From Ctenosaura bakeri (lineage: Eukaryota; Chordata; Lepidosauria; Squamata; Iguanidae), in contig CAOLHI010004273.1 of NCBI GenBank assembly GCA_948474755.1, positions 61,020 to 125,019 of the forward strand: a stretch of DNA of 64,000 bases, given 5' to 3'. The notes under the pieces were generated by a model that searched no databases, had not been told where the DNA came from, and saw nothing but the letters and a program-made list of their open reading frames with translations. Position 1 is the stretch's first letter; every line of letters begins with the position of its first letter. The position numbers and the translations under genes were made by a program. Positions 55,135 through 64,000 of this stretch are shown here, piece by piece.

Positions 55135-55598
55135 TTTCTTTATAATGCCTTTTTCACCAAAGGGCGGAACATCAACATATACAGTCAGACACAAGGACAA
55201 TAAACAAAACACTACGGCAACACATGGAATGAAATCCCCAACACCCCACCAGTTGTTATCTATCTCAACAGCTTGAACACATCTCAGTGGTTATGCCAGT
55301 GAATCAAAGAGGAAGGTCTTCAGTCCTTTATGAAAATGGGTGAGATCTTCCTCCAGCTGGAGGTCCAAAGGAAGACAGTTCCACAAATGCAGAGCCAGAT
55401 CTTGAAAAGCTTGCAGTCTTGACAGAGCTGTGCCCGTTGGTGGAACTAGCAGTAATCCTTTGCCACTAGATCTTAAATTCCTGGATGGAACAGACCACAC
55501 TAGCTGAGCTGCAAGAAACTCAGTGAGATTAGAATGCAAAACCCCGAATACCTGAACCAAAAGTCCAAAACAGACCTCAGTCCGAACTGATAGCCAAA
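55135..55598 (-). mobile_element. L2/Rex1-type LINE 3' end
   Basis: Minus-strand frame gives SRNLRSSGKGLLLVPPTGTA, LQAFQDLALHLWNCLPLDLQ, LTHFHKGLKTFLFDSL and a stop, the RT C-terminus of this LINE group. A 3' UTR with CGCCCTTTGGTGAAAAAGGC follows. Its 5' side joins the 5S-like sequence. Confidence 0.75.
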
Positions 55599-55722
55599 CT
55601 ATAGCCAACAGCACCTAGTAATCATTGAGGTCTCCCACTCAAGTAGTAACCATGTCTGACCCTGCTTCGCTTTCAAGATCAGACGAGACTTGGCACCTTT
55701 AGGATATTTAGGCCATTTTACA
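55599..55722 (-). pseudogene. 5S rRNA-like sequence (full length, pseudogene)
   Basis: On the minus strand, GGCC...TCTCGTCTGATCTTGAAAGC-like order (GTCTCGTCTGATCTTGAAAG), CGAAGCAGGGTCAGACATGG, TTACTACTTGAGTGGGAGAC and TAGGTGCTGTTGGCTAT line up with vertebrate 5S rRNA from near its 5' end to its 3' end. The box A (AGCGAAGCAGGG) and box C (GTGGGAGACC) regions are recognisable. Scattered substitutions and loss of the 5' helix pairing make a functional 5S RNA unlikely. Confidence 0.85.
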
Positions 55723-56376
55723 CTTCATTAAATCATTCCATATTCTAGTACTATGATTATGTTTGATTCTTCTGCCTAATTTGGCAAAATATGAATCATT
55801 GCATGAGCCCATATTGAACAAATGTAATCAAACACTTATTTCTGGTATCATACAAAGCAATTTACATGCATATAACATGAACACATGTTACAATTCACAT
55901 GACAGAATTACACTGCTTCCTACCCAGAAGTGAATTCACCGTGTAAGTTACAACTCAAAGCCTGGAGCATGCTAAACCACTCCCAGATTCTCAGTATATA
56001 CAAGAGCTCATTAAGAAACATCTGCCTGCCAGCTACTACTGCTTCCCTTTTTAGCACTTCATTTCTAAATGAGAAATACACACAATCCCCATGGCTGACC
56101 CATGTTGCTGCACGGGGAACAGGATCTGACTTATGGACTGTGATCAACATGATCCCTGACTCTGCAAAGATCCAGCTTTTCCTGATGGGACCAAGGCAAC
56201 CAAGAGGAAATCTTGCTGTATGTACTCATTCTATCCTTAGATTGCTAGAAGCTCTGCTTGAAAAGCAAAATATTTATTGCTTTTCCACAGTAAATCCTGA
56301 GTACTGTTTGTTTCATTGAAGACCCTGGAACTGGCCACTGTCAAATACAGTGCTGGTAAACAGACATTTGTTAAAC

Positions 56377-56776
56377 TAGTGCTACTCGAAGTGGTGGTCT
56401 TTGGACCTAAGTTGGTCCCTGAACCACTGGTTGCCCATCCCTGGCAACTTTCCAGGAAATAAACAACTGTAGCGAATGAGCACAAATACAGTGTCCACAC
56501 CTGCCATGTCGGTCCTGAAATCTTTCCAGTTACATAAACTAGAGCAATTTTAGTTACTCACCACTCATTAGCTGTTTTTCTACTTTAAGCATGTTCTAAA
56601 CAAGTGATTCTCAGGTTATCTAATGTGGAGAGTGATACTGCTTTTCCAACCTGCCAGAGACAAAATATCACATTTGTGCTCTTTGGCTACAATCTCTCAT
56701 CCTTCCCTGGGAACTCACCATGAACCAGCCTCACGGATCAAAACCAGTCCATGGACTACCATTTTGACCAGCAGTG
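56377..56776. mobile_element. Probable hAT element
   Basis: Left TAGTGCTACTCGAAGTGGTG GTCTTTGG is answered on the right by CCATGGACTACCATTTTGAC CAGCAGTG. The ends look like hAT termini (CAGTGCTACTCAAAGTGG type), but the flanks match poorly as an 8-bp duplication. About 400 bp. Confidence 0.5.
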
Positions 56777-56929
56777 CCCTAAAGCACAAAAAAAGAGTGA
56801 ACCCAAACATGTACAGAACAGCCACTCCACCATACAGCCCCATAAAGCTGGTGAGATAAGAAGCAATAAGCTTGAAACCTCAGAAGATCTGGTAACCAAC
56901 GGGGTCAGATTCTGCGCCCCCCCCTCCCC

Positions 56930-58430
56930 ATGTCTGATTTCCCAACAGCTCGCCCACAACAAAAGTCTGGAGGTCAGGAACACGGAACCAGAGAGGGAGG
57001 CCGGGCGAGCCCCCGCCCCTCCCCGGAAGCGCACGGGAAGCACCCGGAGCGCAGAGGGGCCAAGAGAAATAGCAGCGGGGAGGGTGGCGGTGGAAGGACA
57101 GGAAGCCCGGCACGTCTCCAAGCAGAGACACTGGGCGCCTCAGGTCACAGACGAGGAGGAGGAGGAGGCCCTTTGCCGCCGGAGGAAGAGCTGAGGCGCG
57201 CGTTCTGAGGGAGGAGGGGGCCCCCAAGGAAGAAGGGGCGCCTCCTCTCCTCCTGAGGGAAGCGGCGTAGCTCTTGCGCAGAGAAGGCGAAGAAGCGGAG
57301 TCTCGCCTCTGAGGCTAAGCCAGGCGGCTGAGGGACTCTTCTCCGCGGCTAAGGTCGGCCGCGGACCCCCTGAGCCCCGGAGGGAGGAGGGGGCCTCGGC
57401 GCTTCCCTTCGGACGAGGCCAAGGAGGCGCAGGGGAGAAGCCTCTCCCCCTCTCGCGCCCTCTCTCGCCTTCAGGACTGAGGAAGAGAAGGAGTCGGAAA
57501 CAGTCACGGCGGGGACAACCCACAGTCTCCACAGCAGCCCCGTCAGCGCCCGCCGCCTTCCCCGCCCCCCCCGGCGGCAGAGGCTTGCGTACGTGAACGC
57601 CGCTCGGCCCCCTCCCCGGAGCGCTTGTACTTTCTGCGCACACGCCACAGATGGTGCTCACACACGTTCGCGCACAGGCGGCCCCCCTCCCGCGCGCGCT
57701 TCTTTGCTCGCCGGCCCGCCCCGGTTTACCTTTCCAGTTTCGCCCCTGCAAAGGACGCTCCGGTGGAGTCTGATCTTCCTCCTCCTCCTCCTCCTCCTCG
57801 CCGCCGCCGCCGCCGCCGCCGCGCCTGCAGCCCCGAGAGCCCGACATCCGTGCCGGAGCTGAACCGCCCGCGCCACCCAGGATTCGGCGCTGCCCCGGCG
57901 GCGGGGTGACCGCCTCAGCCCAGCAGCCTCACCCCTGGAAAGAAGGGAGGGAGGGAGGAGGGCGCGAACCGGGACGAGAATGGCCAAAGCTACCCCGAGC
58001 TCGGGAAGGCGGGCGGCGCAAGCGGCGGGCGCAGGAGCATCCCGCTGAGGGCGCAGAGCCCCTGGCGAGGGAGCGCCCCCTCCTCCTCCTCCTCCGGGCC
58101 GGGGGGGCGTGTGCTGCGCTCCTCCGGCGGCCCCGGGTCCGGCCGCTCCCGCCGCCTGCGCGAGCCGGTTGGCGGGCGTCGGCGCGCGGGGCGGGGAAAG
58201 AGGCGGGGACGCTCCCCCCACCCGAATGGGCGCCTTCCGTCCCGAAGGCTCCCAAAGCGCCCCGCGTGTGGCTGGAAAAGGATCGGGGGGGGGCGGGCGA
58301 GGAGACGGGGGGCCGGCTAGCGCCCCGGCGGAACACCCCAGCGCCGGTGTTTCTCCTCTTAGCACCCGACCCACCCGCGTTTTGACTCGTGAAAGCGTCA
58401 CCGCGCGTAATTCCCAGTGCCTGCTTTTGA
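56930..58430. promoter_or_regulatory. Second CpG island
   Basis: About 1.5 kb of very GC- and CpG-rich sequence with sharp borders, GC-box-like tracts and a combined (CCT)n/(CCG)n run at 57776-57823. Marks a transcription start, possibly bidirectional. Long open frames in it on both strands are a by-product of composition. Its gene is unknown; the best exon candidate is on the minus strand (57730-57847). Confidence 0.8.
57730..57847 (-). CDS. Candidate first coding exon in second CpG island (unidentified)
   Basis: ATG at 57847-57845 begins 39 codons plus one base: MSGSRGCRR, a Gly run, a Glu run (both from the GCC/CCT repeat), then DQTPPERPLQGRNWK, followed by a good donor AAAG|GTAAAC (57729-57724). 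The Kozak context is weak (C at -3, T at +4), so it could instead be untranslated. It ends in phase 1. I do not recognise the product. Options: the first exon of an unrelated minus-strand gene, a noncoding RNA exon, or a distal alternative first exon of PFKFB4, whose exon 2 accepts phase 1. Confidence 0.3.
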
Positions 58431-58610
58431 GGCCATTTCCGCACTAGCCTGTTATAGCGCGATGATTCCACTTTCCACCTCCTCTGGCATCCTGGGGTTT
58501 GCAGTTTCGGGAGGGGCCGCACGGCCCCTCCCGAAACTGCAAACCCCAGGATGCCAGAGGAGGTGGAAAGTGGAATCATCGCGCTATAACAGGCTAGTGC
58601 GGAAATGGCC
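58431..58610. mobile_element. Perfect hairpin MITE (GGCCATTTCCGCACTAGC family)
   Basis: Two 89-bp arms (58431-58519 and 58522-58610) are exact reverse complements with a 2-bp CA spacer. Outer ends GGCCATTTCCGCACTAGCCT. TGA is found on both sides (58428-58430 and 58611-58613), a possible 3-bp target duplication. No transposase; superfamily uncertain. It sits at the 3' border of the CpG island. Confidence 0.92.
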
Positions 58611-58904
58611 TGAGTCTCTTTGGTGCGGGTGTTGCTCCCGCGACTCCCAAGACGGAAAGAGGAAAAAAAGAAGTGATTCTGATCGGAAAGTATTCTTATG
58701 TTTTCCACCTGGGGCTCCGCCAAAAAAGCCTCGTTTGAAAGTCGCCGTTGGAAATGTTTTCAATCTGTTGTCCTGGATGCCCTTGAGACTCCGCAGTTGG
58801 TCACCCTTCGGCATTCGCTGCTTAGGATTGGACTGCGCGTCTGAAAGCACCACTTCCGGGGGGTGGCAGCGGCGGTGGTGGTAGAAGGACTTATTTGGAT
58901 TGGA

Positions 58905-60150
58905 AAAAAATAAGGATTTCTCAAAAATGAGTCATGCCAGACTAATCTTATCTCTTTTTATGATAGAGTTACTAGCTTGATAGATGAAGGGAATGCTGTG
59001 GATGTAGCATATCTCGATTTCAGTAAGGCCTTCGAGAAAGTTCCCCATGACATTCTTGCAACGAAGCTAGTAAAATGTGGGCTGGACAGGGCTACTGTTA
59101 GGTGGATTTGTAATTGGTTGACCAACCGAACCCAAAGGGTGATCACGAACGGCTGCTTTTCATCCTGGATAGAAGTGACTAGTGGGGTGCCACAGGGTTC
59201 TGTCCTGGGCCCAGTGCTGTTCAATATTTTTATGAACGACTTGGATGAAGGAATAGAGGGCATGCTCATCAAATCTGCAGATGACACCAAACTGGGAGGG
59301 GTTGCCAATACGCCAGAGGACAGGATCAAAATTCAAAATGACCTGGATAGGTTGGAGAGCTGGGCCAAGGCGAACAAAATGAAATTCAACAGGGAGAAAT
59401 GTAAGGTCCTTCACTTAGGTAGAAAAAATGGAATCCACAAATATAGGATGGGGGACACGTGGCTGGATAGCAGTACGTGTGAAAGGGATCTAGGAGTCTT
59501 CATAGACCACAAGCTGAACATGAGTCAGCAGTGTGATGCGGCAGCCAAGAAAGCCAATGCAATTCTCAGCTGCATCAATAGGAGTATGGTGTCTAGATCG
59601 AGGGAGGTACTGGTACCACTCTACTCTGCTTTGGTTAGACCCCATCTTGAATACTGTGTCCAGTTCTGGGCACCCCAATTCAAGAAGGATATTGACAAGC
59701 TGGAGCAAGTCCAGAGGAGGGCGACCAAAATGGTGAGAGGCCTGGAAGCCATGCCCTATGAGGATAGACTTAGAGAGCTGGGTATGTTTAGTCTGCAGAA
59801 GAGAAGGCTAAGAGGGGACATGATAGCCATGTTTAAATATTTGAAGGGATGCAATGTAGAGGAAGGAGAGGGCTTGTTTTCTGCTGCTCCAGAGACCAGG
59901 ACAAGGAGCAATGGATTCAAGCTGAAGGAAAGGAAATTCCACCTGAACCTCAGGAAGAACTTCCTGACAGTCACGGCGGTGGAATCTGCTGCCTCAGAGT
60001 GTAGTGGAGTCTCCTTCCTTGGAGGTTTTTAAGCAGAGGCTTGATGGCCATCTGTCGGGATTGCTTTGAGGGTGTTCCTGCATGGCAGGGGGTTGGACTG
60101 GATGGCCCGTGTGGTCTCTTCCAACTCTACATTGCTATGATTCTATGAAA
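58905..60150 (+). mobile_element. CR1 LINE, 5'-truncated
   Basis: RT domain and 3' end of a CR1 element. Motifs: [51 protein letters not shown] (catalytic aspartates kept; the usual FADD Phe is Ser), [63 protein letters not shown]. The frame shifts near 60000, before the final WNSLP-type motif. The 3' end GGACTGGATGGCCCGTGTGG, TCTCTTCCAACTCTAC and ATTGCTATGATTCTATG is typical of CR1. Confidence 0.95.
58977..60032 (+). pseudogene. CR1 reverse transcriptase fragment
   Basis: About 370 codons open from about 58917 to the stop near 60030. Only the RT palm/thumb and C-terminus are kept; endonuclease and ORF1 are absent. The uninterrupted frame indicates a fairly young insertion compared with the L2 copies in the window. 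Confidence 0.9.
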
Positions 60151-60260
60151 AGGATCCAGATTCAGTCCCCAGCATCCCCCAGAAAAATAGGGCTGGGGAC
60201 AATTGCTGTCTGAAAACCTCAGAGAGGGACCAGAGCAGCAAATACAACTGATAGATCTGA
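60150..60260 (+). repeat. SINE family B fragment
   Basis: CAGATTCAGTCCCCAGCATC, CCAGAAAAATAGGGCTGGGG, AACCTCAGAGAGGGACC, TAGATCTGATACCCTGTA. Head missing; directly follows the CR1 3' end. Confidence 0.55.
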
Positions 60261-60399
60261 TACCCTGTAAAGCGGGGGCGAGGAACGGGACTGCAGACTG
60301 TGGGCTTTATGCAGCCCTCCAGGGGCATTTTTTCGGTCCCCAAATGGGAGAGAATGTCTCCTCAAACGACATAAAAAGGAGGAATGGGGGGGAGGAATG

Positions 60400-60490
60400 T
60401 AGCACCACTTTGAAGATCACCTGATTGTTATTTTAGCATAAGTTTTCCTGGATGTAAACCCACTTCTTCAGATGCAGTACAGGGTGATAT
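60400..60490 (-). repeat. Repeat family D
   Basis: GCACCACTTTGAAGATCACC, TTAGCATAAGTTTTCCTGGA, CCCACTTCTTCAGATGCAGT. Confidence 0.5.
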
Positions 60491-60771
60491 TCAAATTACA
60501 AAATCTCCAGGAGTGGCCTAAAGTTAGGAAAAAACCCAAATCCTAACTCTCCACACCACCAAAAACAAAACAAAAAACAGCTAAAATTAAAAACTAGAAG
60601 TCGGTCCTGGTTTTTTTTTCAGCCAAGAGCAGCCAGTTTGAGGGAAGATGCCAAGGAGGAGGTGGGGAGGGGCAAGTATTGGCCTCCTCACTTCTCCTAA
60701 GCTGATGGCCACAGTGTCCTAACAGAGAGCACTGATTTCAATAAGGCTATGTGTTCTAATTTATAGATTGT

Positions 60772-60990
60772 GGTGTTATTGTTCTGTGCCTTCTGACTTA
60801 CTTAGTTGACTCTGACTTACCACAACCGTATCCTAGGGTTTTCTTAACAAGATTTCATCAGAGGAGATTTGGCATTACTTTCCTCTTAGAGTGAGAGTGC
60901 AACTTGCCCAGGGTTACCCAGGGGTATCCATGGCTGAGTGGGGATTCAGACCCTGGTCTCCCCTTAGTCCAGCATTCACCATGGTGGCTT
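60772..60990 (-). repeat. SINE family A
   Basis: TTGTTCTGTGCCTTCTGACT, GACTTACCACAACCGTATCC, AACAAGATTTCATCAGAGGA, TGCCCAGGGTTACCCAGGGG, GGGGATTCAGACCCTGGTCT, CACCATGGTGGCT. Confidence 0.88.
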
Positions 60991-61679
60991 TTTCAGCTTG
61001 TAGCAAGAGGTACAACATTAGATAAGACTGATTCCTAATTTTGCACCAATTTAAAAAAAAAATTTATCATTTAAACTTAATTATGTTTCACCTGAGAGGG
61101 AAAGATTGTGACCAGGATCCCTGTATGTCTATTGAATTTGGGGTCCAAGTGCTACTTGTGGATGGGTAACTTCAGGGTTCCCGAGCTCCCTCTTTATGGT
61201 TCATGTTTAGATCAGACTTGGAGTAGAGAGCCCTTGAAGGGTACCTGTGTTTGAAAGGATACATGGACACCCTATAAAGCAGCCTACATTTCTCCCAAGT
61301 GTTACACACTTCCCAAGTAGGTATTATACCTACATCAGGGCTGCTGGTGTTGATATAGGAAGTAACCTTGCTGCGGGCAACATATTCCTAAACTTGTTGT
61401 CTCTAAAGTGAGCCAACTCCCTGGCAAATGGGATTAAGACTGCATCTTCAATGAGCAGCAAGCCTAGATGGTAGTTGTGTAAAAATTCCTAGAGACTGTT
61501 TATTTGTTTGAAATTATTTATCTATACATCAATAAAATTCATAGCTATTTACAAGTTGGCATTCAAAGGCAACTGGTAAAAATTGTTGTGCCTTTGCACC
61601 TGTCAGCCAAATGTTAGCAGGCTGAGTGCCAAGGCTATGAGAAAACAGACCATGCTCCAGGGTAGAAATTGTGCAAATT

Positions 61680-61785
61680 TTTAGAAGTAGTTGGACCACA
61701 ATCCAACAGCCTTAGGTGGCATAACCAATGGTGAGGAATGCTGGGAGTTGAATTTCAGCAATATCTGGGGGGCACTTAATTCCCA
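61680..61785. mobile_element. hAT-type MITE remnant
   Basis: GTTGGACCACAATCCAACAG, GGTGAGGAATGCTGGGAGTT, GAATTTCAGCAATATCTGGG: reverse arms of the common lizard MITE, decayed. Confidence 0.5.
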
Positions 61786-62849
61786 CAGCTGCTGGGTACT
61801 AATGGAGGCCAACCTAGCCTCCCTATACTGTCAAATGAAAACTGGAGTAGGACTTTGCTAGAAGATCTTAATCTTGGAAATGTATATGCACTTACCTGGA
61901 TCCTATGTAATTCCTTTCAAATTTCCGTTTTCTCTGTTTTTGCAGTTGAGCTTATGAGTTTCCCTCTCATCTTTATTTTTGAAAGAGCACTACTTTGTTA
62001 TTGTTTCATATCTATTTGTTCAATAAAAATAACTAGCTGGCTTTACATCGGGCATGAGCAACTGTGACTGTCCACAGTGGAGGAAGTATTGCCTACAGCT
62101 CCCAAAATCACACTGGAGAGCCTTATTATTCCCATTTCTGTCTTGGGAAAAACCTATTTGAAACAAATGAATCTTTAAAGCCCGTTTGAAAGCAGGAATA
62201 GATAAATACATTGCCTGTGAAGGTGGTACGCAAATAGGACCATCACTGGAAAGGCCCTATCTCTTTACCTGATAGCAGAATTATAACAGGCAAACCTCCT
62301 TGTCAGAAGTATCCCAAAACAAGGCACTATAACTAAGAACTCTGTCTACACTATTGCCCTGCATCATATTGCAGAAACTTCAGGCATCTGGAGGAGACAT
62401 AATTTTGTGCTTGCATCAATCGGGCAGACTGAGATAAGTGGGGGGGACCCAAATAGTGCATGGGGTCAAGGCATATAGAGTGTTTGCAGCATGTAATTCT
62501 TAAAGATACACTGATCCAGAAAGCCGTGCTTCAATCACAATTTGTAGAATAATTTTCATTGTTGTTAAAATGAAAATGTCTTTTATCAGACCTGCTCAAA
62601 AATGCACTGTGAATGATCTTTCCACTACTCATATACTTTATCACCCTGGTCTCTCTTTCTCTGTCTATTCTTAGGCAGAAGAATGCACAGCATTGAGACA
62701 AGTATGTTAATGAACTCTGCCAAGCCAAGAATGCATCCAAGTACTCTTTCTGCAAGGCTACATTAAGGCCCACTTACAATGGTGGCACAGTGCCTACTAC
62801 TGGAATTGCATTTTGTGCTCCATCTTGTAAGCATTGTCCTTACAGTCTC

Positions 62850-62985
62850 TATCAGGGGTAGGAAAATTTGTGGCCCTCTTGATTTTGTTGGACTCCAGCT
62901 CCCATCAGCCTCAGCAAACAACACCAATGACCAGGAATGATGGGAGTTGGAGCCCAATAACATCTGGAGATTTGCTAGCCTTGGC
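62850..62985. mobile_element. hAT-type MITE
   Basis: Arms TTGTTGGACTCCAGCTCCCA and TGATGGGAGTTGGAGCCCAA with outer AAATTTGTGGCCCTC / TCTGGAGATTTGCTAGCC form an imperfect hairpin around a short loop (CAATGACCAGGAA). Confidence 0.7.
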
Positions 62986-63359
62986 TTATATAGTTTATGC
63001 TGCTGATGTTTAAGGAATGCTGTTGTTTCCTTTACACCCGAAGAGGATTTTAATCAGCCATCAAACTTGATTCTGCATTAACAACTAGGGCGGAACATAG
63101 CAGTTGTCAAGTTGTAATGACTTGATTCTCTGATGCAGCAACTTCAGTAGGAGTTGCTTTGTAAGACTTCAACACACCCTCCAATAGCAAGAGACAATGT
63201 GATTCAATGGTTTGAACTAGAACTACAATTTTAGGCAGGAAAACCCTGGAATTTATGTGCTCAGTTTAGTGAAGTCTGAAAAAAGGAGAGGGAAAAAAAC
63301 CCAAAACAATAAATACAATGTTATTTGTGGGTACATGCCAGTAGTAGGGAGGTGTAGCT

Positions 63360-63473
63360 CCTGTCAAAAGTGATTTATGACCCTCAAATTTGATTGATTT
63401 ACGACCCGTCAGATTTGATTGATTTATGACCTGTCAAAAGTGATTGATTTATGGCCTGTCAAGAAATGACTGG
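63360..63473. repeat. Minisatellite, about 25-bp unit, 4-5 copies
   Basis: Units of the form CCTGTCAAAAGTGATTGATTTATGA begin at about 63360, 63381, 63405, 63430 and 63455, with small differences (the first lacks four bases, the last is incomplete). It lies 70 bp before the GC-rich promoter block. Confidence 0.9.
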
Positions 63474-63484
63474 CACCTATCAAT

Positions 63485-63855
63485 CTCCCTCCCCCGGAAG
63501 TACTAGGGCGGGACATCCGGAAGGGGCCGTACCCCTGCCCACCCACGTGGTCCAAGCCGTCCAATGGGGCGACTTCTAAACTGGGTTCCCATGGGGCCCC
63601 AGCGGAGCCACGTGACCCCCTCAGATCCACGCCGGCCAATCACGGGCGACTTCCGGCTCGCGCTGCCATTGGTCCAGCGGGGCCGTGTGACCCCTCGAAT
63701 AGCCCGCCCCACCACCCTCGACCAATAGGGACGGACCTGGACCCCTCAGAAGCACGTGTGTCAAACCGGCCAATAGGAAGACGCCCTTGGAGAGATATAT
63801 TGTGGGGAGAGAAGCGGCCATTGTTGCATGCCCGGACAAGTCCTGCGGAGACAAC
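63485..63855 (+). promoter_or_regulatory. CCAAT/E-box promoter of the right-edge gene
   Basis: Five CCAAT boxes: 63561-63565, 63636-63640, 63668-63672 (inverted), 63722-63726 and 63770-63774. Three CACGTG E-boxes: 63544-63549, 63609-63614 and 63753-63758. Repeated NF-Y sites are typical of cell-cycle and housekeeping promoters; CACGTG is bound by USF/MYC/TFE-type factors. AGATATATTG at 63792-63801 is the only TATA-like stretch, 55 bp before the ATG. GCGGCCATTGTT near 63815 resembles a YY1 site. Confidence 0.75.
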
Positions 63856-63984
63856 ATGGAGGCGCCAACCACCCCTCAGCAATGCAGTTTGGATGCAGAT
63901 AAAGAGAATTGTCCACCAGAGGAAGAGTCCCAAATGTGGCACACTATGTTAGACTCTCTCTCAGCAGAGAATGCTGTAGCGCAG
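63856..63984 (+). CDS. First coding exon of an unidentified gene (KEN-box N-terminus); partial
   Basis: ATG at 63856 in a strong context (ACAACATGG). It encodes exactly 43 codons, MEAPTTPQQCSLDADKENCP followed by PEEESQMWHTMLDSLSAENA and VAQ, then donor CAG|GTAAAG (GT at 63985), phase 0. The rest is outside the window. I do not recognise the family. The acidic, disordered start has a KEN-box-like DKENCPP (residues 15-21), a motif used by APC/C-Cdh1 to degrade cell-cycle proteins, and the promoter carries many CCAAT boxes. Both point to, but do not prove, a proliferation-linked nuclear protein. Coding status is supported by start context, splice site and promoter. Confidence 0.7.
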
Positions 63985-64000
63985 GTAAAGGGGAAACATA

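Larger units (their letters stand above)
60995..63355. other. Intergenic stretch upstream of the right-edge gene
   Basis: No gene recognised. Contains two hAT-type MITE remnants (61680-61785, 62850-62985) and a possible decayed LINE piece around 62100-62290. Confidence 0.55.

Noticed and set aside
55599..55722. Functional 5S rRNA gene
   Set aside because: Too many substitutions, the 5' end is degraded and it is joined to LINE sequence, so it is called a pseudogene.
57140..58723. Long open frames on both strands in the second CpG island
   Set aside because: GC-driven and low-complexity. Only the short exon ending at a good donor (57730-57847) was kept, at low confidence.
58417..58884. Similar open frames on both strands with MIPLSTSSGILGFAVSGGA
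   Set aside because: The shared peptide is simply the palindromic MITE read in both directions.

Overview
This is a vertebrate nuclear window, almost certainly from a squamate reptile and probably an iguanian-type lizard. It has intron/exon genes, two strong CpG islands and a dense mixture of tRNA-derived SINEs, L2- and CR1-type LINEs, a Penelope-like element, hAT/MITE DNA transposons and a Helitron. That repeat mix, not any single gene, is the basis for the assignment.

Left third (1-18.4 kb, minus strand): the 5' part of PFKFB4, the bifunctional enzyme that makes and degrades fructose-2,6-bisphosphate. Five coding exons are readable (18263-18365, 5359-5475, 3661-3757, 3185-3251, 558-632). 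They join in consistent phase to 153 codons covering the N-terminal tail and the start of the 2-kinase domain, with the P-loop GLPARGKT and the DATNTTRERR segment. The rest of the gene lies beyond the left edge. Exon 1 sits in a CpG island (about 17.83-18.88 kb). Intron 1 is about 12.8 kb and full of SINE and MITE copies.

Middle (18.9-56.9 kb): no convincing protein-coding gene. It holds a 5'-truncated L2-type LINE (28.0-30.46 kb), a Helitron (30971-31307), shorter L2 pieces (32.2-32.8, 43.5-44.3, 46.3-46.9, 55.1-55.6 kb), a Penelope-like element with GIY-YIG endonuclease and inverted terminal repeats (36530-38755), a full-length 5S rRNA-like sequence joined to a LINE 3' end (55.1-55.72 kb), several hAT elements with recognisable target-site duplications, and about a dozen SINEs.

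Right part (56.9-64 kb): a second CpG island (about 56.93-58.43 kb) with a possible minus-strand first exon (57730-57847), whose splice phase would allow in-frame joining to PFKFB4 exon 2. It is followed by a perfect 2 x 89-bp hairpin MITE (58431-58610), a 5'-truncated CR1 LINE (58.9-60.15 kb) and more SINE/MITE remnants. At the right edge is the start of a plus-strand gene. A minisatellite (63360-63473) precedes a GC-rich promoter with five CCAAT boxes and three CACGTG E-boxes, then a strong-Kozak first coding exon (63856-63984) encoding 43 residues with a KEN-box-like motif. I could not identify that gene.

The window contains two, possibly three, gene starts set in lizard repeat DNA. I see no operon, CRISPR array, phage or other prokaryotic system. 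Coordinates of coding exons were fixed by splice sites. Repeat boundaries are approximate unless a target-site duplication is given.
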